A DNA stretch of 7,340 bases from contig DPLM01000374.1 in NCBI GenBank assembly GCA_003541985.1, positions 1-7,340 on the forward strand, given 5' to 3'. Origin of the DNA: Deltaproteobacteria bacterium. GTDB taxonomy: Bacteria; SAR324; NAC60-12. The first letter of the stretch is position 1, and each line of letters opens with the position of its first letter. Below, in pieces: positions 1 to 5,032 of the stretch. Position numbers and translations under genes: made by a program. Under the pieces are notes generated by a model. That model was not told the origin of the DNA. It ran no database searches and was given only the letters and a program-made list of their open reading frames with translations.

Positions 1-376
1 GGAATGAAGAGCCAGTGCCCACGAAAGATGTAATCAACACTGCAGCTGGTAAAGCATTGACAGGATCAGCGAGAGCAAATCCCAGGGGGAAGATAGCGTA
101 GAAAAAAAAATCACAGCTGATGTCCAGAAAAGCACCTCGGTCAGTCGGTTCCCTAAGACGGGCGACTGCCCCATCCAAGCCATCAGCGAAACGATTCAAA
201 AGCAGGAAAAGTAGAGCCAATGAATAAGCTTGGTAAGCCAGTGCTGGAACTACAAGCAATCCCAACAGAAAACCAAATAAAGTGATCTGATCCGCCTTTA
301 TTCCCAAATGTGTCAGGATCTGCGCGGGTAGTTGAAGCAACCGTTGCTGCAGAGGCTGAAGGGCTGCATCAATCAT
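1..376 (-). CDS. CDP-alcohol phosphatidyltransferase, YnjF-like (partial, C-terminus off left edge)
   Basis: Integral membrane enzyme expected to transfer a phosphatidyl group from a CDP-activated lipid to an alcohol, making a phospholipid head group; the acceptor alcohol cannot be told. My own translation gives 125 residues, open to the window edge. The family signature is complete: D65-x2-D68-G69-x2-A72-R73-x7-G81-x3-D85-x3-D89, supplying the metal-binding aspartates. Hydrophobic helices lie at about 31-47, 50-61 and 90-103, and the segment ending VGTGSS (119-124) resembles the E. coli YnjF branch of the family. I chose the ATG at 376 because it overlaps the upstream stop as ATGA and has GGAGG five bases before it; an in-frame ATG at 388 would add MEAW but lacks a good ribosome site. 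The gene is the downstream partner of the TVP38-oxidoreductase fusion and is probably translated in step with it. Family assignment is firm, substrate unknown. Confidence 0.9.
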   Translation of the reverse strand, partial: MIDAALQPLQQRLLQLPAQILTHLGIKADQITLFGFLLGLLVVPALAYQAYSLALLFLLLNRFADGLDGAVARLREPTDRGAFLDISCDFFFYAIFPLGFALADPVNALPAAVLITSFVGTGSSF

Positions 377-2562
377 CCACGCCTCCATGTATGAAAACGA
401 TCTACAAGCGATAACAACTTTGGGTTTACATGAGCCCGACGCCATTCACCGGCTGCATACTTGTTAGCTTCTGCCAAGGTCGGGTATATATGGATGGTTC
501 CAAGTATTTTGTTTAAGCCCAATCCATGTTTCATTGCCATTACAAACTCGCTGATCAGATCTCCGGCATGCTCACCAACAAGCGTCACCCCAAGGATTTT
601 ATCTTTACCTGGAACTGTTAGTACTTTGACCATCCCCTTGGCAGTGCCATCTGCAATTGCTCGATCAAGATCGTCAATGCCATAGCGAGTAACTTCGTAA
701 GGAATACCTTTTTCCTGAGCTTCCAATTCATTGAGTCCCACTCGTGCCACTTCTGGATCACAGAATGTCGCCCAAGGGATCACTCGGTAGTCCACCCGAA
801 ATTTCTTGAACTTCCCAAAGAGAGCATTAACTGCTGCATACCAAGCCTGGTGTCCAGCCACGTGTGTGAACTGATACGGCCCCGCCACGTCACCAGCCGC
901 TAGAATATGTGGATAAATCGTTTCTAAGTACTCATTAGTCTGAACCACACGACCCAACGGGATTCCTAACTCTTCCAAACCGAATCCTTTCAGTCGAGGT
1001 GCACGACCCACAGCAACGATCAGTTCATCGAAGATTATTCGTTGAGTTTTTCCTTGATCTTCCACTTCAATCCACTTCTCATCATTCGTCAACCCACAAC
1101 CAACCGCTTTATGGTTTGTCAGAACAGTCACTCCGTCATGCTCTAATGATTTTTGAACCATCTCAGAAACTTCAGGATCTTCTCGAAGCATGATTCTCTT
1201 GCCCATTTGAATTTGGGTCACTTCGGAACCTAATCGGGCAAAAGCTTGGGCTAACTCCGTGCCGATAGGCCCACCACCAAGTACCACCAAGCGTTTTGGA
1301 ACCTTTTCTCTTCCTTTCAACTTGTCCCAGAGGGTATCTGAGGTCAGATAGCCCACTTCTTCTAAACCTGGCAGGGGTGGTACAAAGGGAGCTGCTCCAG
1401 CCGCAATAATAATTGCCGTACTGCACAAGCGTTGTGATGTTCCGTCTGGTTTTTGAATCTCAACCGTCCACGGATCTACCATCTTGGCATAACCCTGAAT
1501 GACTTCTACCCCCAAGGAACTGTAACGCTCTACAGAATCATGAGGCTCAATCTCGGCAATGACCTGATGCACACGCCTCATCACCTGGTCAAAGGAAAAT
1601 GAAGGGGAACTATCTTGCAACCCATAGTTGGAAGCATTACGCATCTGATGCAGCAACTTGGTGCTGCGAATCAAGGCCTTTGAGGGCACGCAGCCATAAT
1701 TAAGGCAGTCACCACCCATCTTGTGTGCTTCTACCAGCGTCACCTTGGCTTTAGTTGCTGCTGCAATATAGGCAGACACTAAGCCTGCTGCTCCAGCTCC
1801 AATTACTATCAGGTTTCGGTCAAATTTTTTGGGCTTCTGCCACTTGGCAAGTAGCTTTCGTTGTTCGATTTGTCTAACAAAGGCACGCGCCAACCATGGA
1901 AAGATTCCGAGCAGGGCAAAAGAAACCAGTAATCCTGGCGAAGCAATCCCAGAGAGACTCTCCAGTTGAGCGAGTTGAGTGCCAGCATTCACATAAACGA
2001 TCGTTCCTGCCAACATGCCTGCCTGGCTGACCCAATAGAAGGTCCAGACACCAATTGGAGTCAGTCCCATCCCAAGATTGATCACAAAAAACGGGACAAC
2101 TGGGACAAGCCGCAAGGTGAATAAATAGAAGGCACCCTGCTTTTCAACACCCTCATTGATACGTTGGAGCTGTGAACCGAAGCGGTCTTGCACAGCATCT
2201 CGCAACACAAATCGACTAGCCATCATCGCAAAGGTTGCTCCCAAGCTGCTGGCGAAGGAAACCAACACCAGCCCCCAACCCAATCCAAACAATGCTCCAC
2301 CTGCCAGCGTCAAAATAACGGCGCCGGGAACAGAAAGAGCTGTTGACACGACATAAATTAGGAAGTAGATCGCTGAAACAGTGAAAGGTGACTCTAAGTA
2401 GGTAGCTGCAAAGCTCTCTCGAGATGCTTGAAGATACTCTAGCGTCAGAAACCGCTGCAGATCAAAGATGAAGAAGATAAGAACCCCCAGAAGAATCAGC
2501 ACAGCTAATAACCAACGGCGTGGATCTTGACGGGAAATTTTGCTAGGAGAGGAGTTGCTCAT
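373..2562 (-). CDS. Fused TVP38/TMEM64 (VTT/DedA) membrane protein and FAD-dependent pyridine nucleotide-disulfide oxidoreductase
   Basis: 729-residue membrane-anchored flavoenzyme. Residues 1-230 form a TVP38/TMEM64 domain: a transmembrane helix at about 17-34, then membrane segments around 60-118 containing GGALFG (88-93), and the conserved arginine-proline stretch RLVPVVPF (151-158) with N162. From about 249 it is a class I disulfide oxidoreductase: FAD-binding GAGAAG (255-260), redox cysteine pair C286/C291 in GGDCLNYGCVPSK, NAD(P)-binding GGGPIG (429-434), second FAD motif AAGD (555-558), and a C-terminal dimerisation domain from about 595. The last conserved motif reads HIYPTLAE (691-698), so Tyr693 sits where dihydrolipoamide dehydrogenase has its catalytic His; Glu698 is kept. 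There is no heavy-metal-binding domain and no C-terminal vicinal cysteine pair as in MerA, so automatic labels of mercuric reductase should be distrusted. Domain order and length fit a known but functionally uncharacterised fusion family. No clear Shine-Dalgarno precedes the ATG, but the next Met is residue 113. The substrate is unknown. Confidence 0.93.
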   Translation of the reverse strand: MSNSSPSKISRQDPRRWLLAVLILLGVLIFFIFDLQRFLTLEYLQASRESFAATYLESPFTVSAIYFLIYVVSTALSVPGAVILTLAGGALFGLGWGLVLVSFASSLGATFAMMASRFVLRDAVQDRFGSQLQRINEGVEKQGAFYLFTLRLVPVVPFFVINLGMGLTPIGVWTFYWVSQAGMLAGTIVYVNAGTQLAQLESLSGIASPGLLVSFALLGIFPWLARAFVRQIEQRKLLAKWQKPKKFDRNLIVIGAGAAGLVSAYIAAATKAKVTLVEAHKMGGDCLNYGCVPSKALIRSTKLLHQMRNASNYGLQDSSPSFSFDQVMRRVHQVIAEIEPHDSVERYSSLGVEVIQGYAKMVDPWTVEIQKPDGTSQRLCSTAIIIAAGAAPFVPPLPGLEEVGYLTSDTLWDKLKGREKVPKRLVVLGGGPIGTELAQAFARLGSEVTQIQMGKRIMLREDPEVSEMVQKSLEHDGVTVLTNHKAVGCGLTNDEKWIEVEDQGKTQRIIFDELIVAVGRAPRLKGFGLEELGIPLGRVVQTNEYLETIYPHILAAGDVAGPYQFTHVAGHQAWYAAVNALFGKFKKFRVDYRVIPWATFCDPEVARVGLNELEAQEKGIPYEVTRYGIDDLDRAIADGTAKGMVKVLTVPGKDKILGVTLVGEHAGDLISEFVMAMKHGLGLNKILGTIHIYPTLAEANKYAAGEWRRAHVNPKLLSLVDRFHTWRRG
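382..386 (-). promoter_or_regulatory. Shine-Dalgarno GGAGG for the phosphatidyltransferase, inside the oxidoreductase gene
   Basis: On the minus strand GGAGG lies five bases upstream of the ATG at 376. That ATG shares the bases ATGA with the TGA stop of the oxidoreductase (375-373). Ideal spacing plus the ATGA overlap supports translational coupling, and it decides the start in favour of 376 over the in-frame ATG at 388. Confidence 0.75.
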
Positions 2563-2600
2563 AATTTTGTGAATATTATTGGTTGTGGTTAAAGCTGCAA

Positions 2601-2636
2601 AAATATGTCAATATATATATATTTTGTGACATATTT
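2601..2636. repeat. Perfect 10-bp inverted repeat with 16-base AT loop (candidate operator or hairpin)
   Basis: AAATATGTCA (2601-2610) and TGACATATTT (2627-2636) are exact reverse complements, separated by an alternating AT stretch ending TTTTG. With a two-base bulge the pairing extends to the flanking GC (2597-2598 with 2637-2638). It lies 38 bases upstream of the oxidoreductase start. It could be a dimeric-repressor operator, a cruciform, or a weak transcriptional stop after the aminotransferase, because a T5 run follows on the minus strand. The arms are too AT-rich for a typical intrinsic terminator, so I favour an operator or promoter element; this is inference. Confidence 0.5.
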
Positions 2637-2640
2637 GCAA
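2615..2640 (-). promoter_or_regulatory. Candidate promoter for the oxidoreductase/phosphatidyltransferase pair
   Basis: On the minus strand TTGCAA (2640-2635) is followed, after 17 or 19 bases, by TATATA or TATATT in the AT tract. Both boxes fall within or beside the inverted repeat at 2601-2636, so a protein bound there would cover the promoter. The AT tract makes chance matches easy, so this is a weak call. Confidence 0.25.
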
Positions 2641-2734
2641 CTTAATTACAGGTTGAGCATCATGAGAGCTAAAAAATTCTTTCAAATGAGCGAACAAACT
2701 TAGTGAAAGCACCCCAAAAAAATTCAGCATCATA

Positions 2735-3835
2735 TCAAATAGCTTTCAAAACCTCAGGGAGGGTTTCTTCAAGAAAATCAAGCTCCTTTGACAAACCAGC
2801 GGTAATTCGAATGCAACGATTCAAAGGAGTTACTCCAGGCATTCGCACAAAGACCCCCCGTTCGATCAAGCCTTTCATCACTGAGACTGCGTAATCCCCA
2901 TCTCGTCCACAATCAATCGTCACGAAGTTAGCGGCTGTTGGCAATGGATTCAGCTGATTTGCCAAAGCGATCTGTTCAATTCTTTGTAACGCATTATTAA
3001 CCTGTTGTTGAACCAGCTTTAGGTATTGTTGATCTTTAATAGCTTCTAGCGCAGCAATTTGTGAAAGGCGGCTCAGGCCAAAATGATTCCTTACCTTGTT
3101 GAACTCTGCGATCATTCCTGCATTGCCGATGGCGTAGCCGATTCGCATGCCTGCCAAACCATAGGCTTTCGAAAAGGTCCTCATTCGAATGACTCTGCAG
3201 TTATCCACATCAATCGGTGGCAGAGTTCCTTCTGGAGCAAACTCTCCATAGGCTTCATCTAGAATTAGCAGGGATCCCTCTGGAACAGATTTGATGATTG
3301 ACCCAACATAATCCGCATCCCACCAACTACCCATCGGGTTATCAGGATTGGCGAAGTATACAAGCTTTGCCTGATGCTTCTTCACTGCTGAAAGCAAAGC
3401 CTCTCCATCCTCATGGTCCTTGTGATAAGGCACGAATTGTAAATTCCCTCCAAAGCCTTGGACATGGTAATTGAAGGTGGGATAGGCACCGGCTGAGGAC
3501 ACAACGGCATCTCCAGGTTCGATAAACATCCTCACGACGTAGCCGAGTAATCCGTCAATGCCCTCACCAACCATTACATTCTGTGGAGCAACTCCAAGTT
3601 GTTCAGCCAAAGTTGTGCGTAATTCGTGAAACTCAGGGTCTCCATACATCCAGGATTCCTTTGCTCTGCTCTGCATAACTTCAATCACTCTTGGCGATGG
3701 ACCAAAGACATTCTCATTTGCCCCAATGCGAGCTTGAAAGGCTTTCCCACGCATCCTCTCCTGTGTTTCTGGTCCCACGAAAGGAACTGTTGCAGGCAAT
3801 CTGCCCACCAGCGGATTTACTTGATAATCAGTCAT
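2735..3835 (-). CDS. PLP-dependent aminotransferase, class I/II, histidinol-phosphate aminotransferase-like
   Basis: 366-residue fold-type I aminotransferase, expected to be soluble and cytoplasmic, moving an amino group between an amino acid and a 2-oxo acid. Counting from the chosen Met, the landmarks are ARIGANE near the N-terminus (35-41), ANPDNPMG (162-169) with N166 for the cofactor ring region, D193 and Y196 in LDEAYGEF, the Schiff-base lysine K223 in FSKAYGLAGMRIGY, and the carboxylate-binding R343 in CIRITAG. This pattern is HisC-like, but no other histidine gene is nearby, so the true substrate may be another amino acid. An ATG 18 bases upstream (3853) is also in frame. I prefer 3835 because the MTDYQVNPL start fits the usual beginning of this group and the earlier ATG has no ribosome-site-like sequence; AGAGAA lies about ten bases before 3835. 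It is transcribed divergently from the EamA transporter. Confidence 0.88.
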   Translation of the reverse strand: MTDYQVNPLVGRLPATVPFVGPETQERMRGKAFQARIGANENVFGPSPRVIEVMQSRAKESWMYGDPEFHELRTTLAEQLGVAPQNVMVGEGIDGLLGYVVRMFIEPGDAVVSSAGAYPTFNYHVQGFGGNLQFVPYHKDHEDGEALLSAVKKHQAKLVYFANPDNPMGSWWDADYVGSIIKSVPEGSLLILDEAYGEFAPEGTLPPIDVDNCRVIRMRTFSKAYGLAGMRIGYAIGNAGMIAEFNKVRNHFGLSRLSQIAALEAIKDQQYLKLVQQQVNNALQRIEQIALANQLNPLPTAANFVTIDCGRDGDYAVSVMKGLIERGVFVRMPGVTPLNRCIRITAGLSKELDFLEETLPEVLKAI

Positions 3836-3947
3836 TATGTTTTTCTCTAACATTCTAAATGAGATTTTTGATTCAATTAAAAGTTGATCTTTAAAAGGTA
3901 ACAGATGGAAAAGTTATAGCGATATTTTGCAATTTGAAAGGAACTTG
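3836..3947. promoter_or_regulatory. Divergent promoter region between aminotransferase and EamA exporter
   Basis: This AT-rich gap must carry start signals for both outward-facing genes. For the plus strand, TTGATT (3868-3873), a 17-base spacer and TTAAAA (3891-3896) form a weak sigma-70-like candidate. For the minus strand, TAGAAT (3857-3852) resembles a -10 box without a convincing -35; if real, it would rule out the upstream ATG at 3853. No clear operator palindrome is visible. Confidence 0.3.
3938..3942 (+). promoter_or_regulatory. Shine-Dalgarno AAGGA that sets the EamA start
   Basis: AAGGA lies five bases before the ATG at 3948. This argues against the in-frame TTG at 3927, which would place the ribosome site inside the coding region. 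Confidence 0.6.
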
Positions 3948-4850
3948 ATGGAAAGAAAAGACCAAATCGATTTGTTTGGTGGGAGTGTTCTCTTGATCTT
4001 CGCTATGTTGATGGGCTTAAACCAAGTGGTGATCAAGATTGTCAACGATGGAATACAACCTGTCTTTCAGGCCGGGTTACGTTCGCTGTTTGCCTTCTTT
4101 GTGGTATGGGGCTGGGCCCTTTGGCGAGGCAAGAAGATCAGCGTTACTGACGGGACCTTTAGAGCAGGCATCCTGACAGGGTGCCTTTTCTCGATCGAAT
4201 TCATCTTCCTCTACCTCGCCCTGGATATGACCACCGTCGCACGTAATTCGATTTTTTGGTACTCGATGCCTCTCTGGATGGCGATTGGAGCCCACTTCCT
4301 AATTGCAGGGGAACGTCTGAATGGACAACGTATTCTGGGGCTCATCATCTCAATAGCTGGTCTTGTCTGGGCTTTTTCAGATCGAGGCTTGGATGGGATG
4401 TCTGGGAATTGGGTTGGGGACCTGATGAGCATACTCGGTTCAATCTGCTGGGCTGGGATCGGTCTCTCAGTACGAGTGAGTAAGCTCAAAGAGACAAGCA
4501 TTGAAATGCAGCTTCTTTACAATCTGGCGGTTTCCGCAATTATTTTACTGCCCTTTTCCCTATTCTTCGGTGACTGGATTCGAGACCTACAAACCGTTCA
4601 TATCTACATGCTCACCTTCCAGATCCTAGTGGTAGTAGCTGGTGGGTTTCTAGTTTGGTTCTGGGTCCTGACAATTTATCCAGCCTCCGACATGGCCTCC
4701 TTCGGCTTCCTGACACCCGCCTTTGGTGTCATTTTCAGTTGGCTTTTCCTAGACGAGGCAATCAGTTTCACTATCGTTGGTGCATTGGTACTGATTTCTA
4801 TTGGAATTGTCCTTATCAACTACAAACCAAAGCAACCCAAACCAGTCTAA
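3948..4850 (+). CDS. EamA/DMT superfamily transporter (10-TM metabolite exporter)
   Basis: 300-residue inner-membrane protein of the drug/metabolite transporter superfamily, made of two EamA repeats (about 10-145 and 155-293). Ten hydrophobic segments can be marked at roughly 11-33, 41-60, 71-94, 102-118, 129-145, 155-177, 188-208, 219-241, 251-269 and 274-293. The second repeat ends in the family's typical LTPAFGVIFSWLFLDEAIS, where the conserved proline and the glutamate of the usual LGE motif are kept. The C-terminal tail is basic (YKPKQPKP) and probably cytoplasmic, as usual for ten-helix members. Length is normal. Members export amino acids, nucleosides or other metabolites, and the substrate cannot be predicted from sequence. 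It sits back to back with the aminotransferase, which allows but does not prove a link to amino acid metabolism. The start is fixed by a Shine-Dalgarno at 3938-3942. Confidence 0.92.
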   Translation: MERKDQIDLFGGSVLLIFAMLMGLNQVVIKIVNDGIQPVFQAGLRSLFAFFVVWGWALWRGKKISVTDGTFRAGILTGCLFSIEFIFLYLALDMTTVARNSIFWYSMPLWMAIGAHFLIAGERLNGQRILGLIISIAGLVWAFSDRGLDGMSGNWVGDLMSILGSICWAGIGLSVRVSKLKETSIEMQLLYNLAVSAIILLPFSLFFGDWIRDLQTVHIYMLTFQILVVVAGGFLVWFWVLTIYPASDMASFGFLTPAFGVIFSWLFLDEAISFTIVGALVLISIGIVLINYKPKQPKPV

Positions 4851-4901
4851 ACAAATCTCTCATTCCTGGATGGTCCTCCCCCAGTCGTCCTCCACAAATA
4901 G

Positions 4902-4930
4902 TTGATAGTGAATTACAGTCTAACCATAGT
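4902..4930 (+). promoter_or_regulatory. Candidate sigma-70 promoter for the lipoprotein gene
   Basis: TTGATA (4902-4907, five of six matches to the -35 consensus) and CATAGT (4925-4930, four of six) are separated by 17 bases. Transcription would start near 4937 and leave a leader of about 95 bases that includes the TTGAC/GTCAA palindrome. Confidence 0.3.
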
Positions 4931-4988
4931 GTTTCATATTTATGACATTTAAGTACTTTCTTAGCAAACAGATCAAGACCAATTCACT

Positions 4989-5005
4989 TTGACGATTTAG
5001 GTCAA
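4989..5005. repeat. Short palindrome TTGAC-N7-GTCAA in the lipoprotein leader
   Basis: TTGAC (4989-4993) and GTCAA (5001-5005) are perfect inverted copies around a 7-base spacer. This could be a small operator half-site pair or a weak leader hairpin. It ends 16 bases before the Shine-Dalgarno (5022-5026). The arms are short enough for chance. Confidence 0.3.
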
Positions 5006-5021
5006 TATATTTAGAAACAAT

Positions 5022-5026
5022 GGAGA
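5022..5026 (+). promoter_or_regulatory. Shine-Dalgarno GGAGA for the lipoprotein gene
   Basis: GGAGA lies six bases before the ATG at 5033. It fixes the start of a long open frame that has no stop in the window. Confidence 0.65.
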
Positions 5027-5032
5027 CAGACC

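Larger units (their letters stand above)
2563..2734. other. AT-rich intergenic region between aminotransferase and oxidoreductase
   Basis: 172 bases without a credible gene. They separate two co-directional minus-strand genes and hold one strong feature, a long inverted repeat around 2601-2636. A T7 run follows the aminotransferase stop (minus strand), but no GC-rich stem precedes it, so I do not call an intrinsic terminator. Whether the two genes share a transcript is therefore open. Confidence 0.6.
4851..5032. other. Intergenic region upstream of the lipoprotein gene
   Basis: 182 bases with no credible coding potential. I found no GC-rich hairpin with a T tract after the EamA stop, so read-through into the lipoprotein gene is possible. 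The region holds a candidate promoter near 4902-4930 and a small palindrome near 4989-5005. Confidence 0.6.

Noticed and set aside
386..388. Upstream in-frame ATG as the start of the phosphatidyltransferase
   Set aside because: It has no ribosome site, while GGAGG sits ideally for the ATG at 376, which also makes the ATGA overlap.
373..2562. Mercuric reductase
   Set aside because: No N-terminal metal-binding domain, no C-terminal vicinal cysteine pair, no mer genes nearby, and an N-terminal TVP38 membrane domain instead.
2567..2640. Rex-like redox-repressor sites (TTGTGA half-sites at 2567 and 2624)
   Set aside because: Neither has a matching TCACAA half at the correct spacing; AT-rich sequence gives such half-sites by chance.
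2662..2703. 13-codon mini-gene in the aminotransferase-oxidoreductase gap
   Set aside because: Too short, no ribosome site, and on the opposite strand to both neighbours.
3851..3853. Upstream ATG as the start of the aminotransferase (372 residues)
   Set aside because: The extra MLEKNI does not look like the family start and no ribosome-site-like sequence precedes it. Not fully excluded.
3927..3929. TTG start for the EamA gene (307 residues)
   Set aside because: The Shine-Dalgarno AAGGA lies downstream of it and serves the ATG at 3948.
4865..4883. Hairpin CTGG...CCAG as a terminator after the EamA gene
   Set aside because: The stem is only four bases with mismatched interior and there is no T tract.
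4989..5017. Promoter TTGACG-N17-TAGAAA for the lipoprotein gene
   Set aside because: Transcription would start near 5024, inside the Shine-Dalgarno, so the mRNA would lack a full ribosome site.
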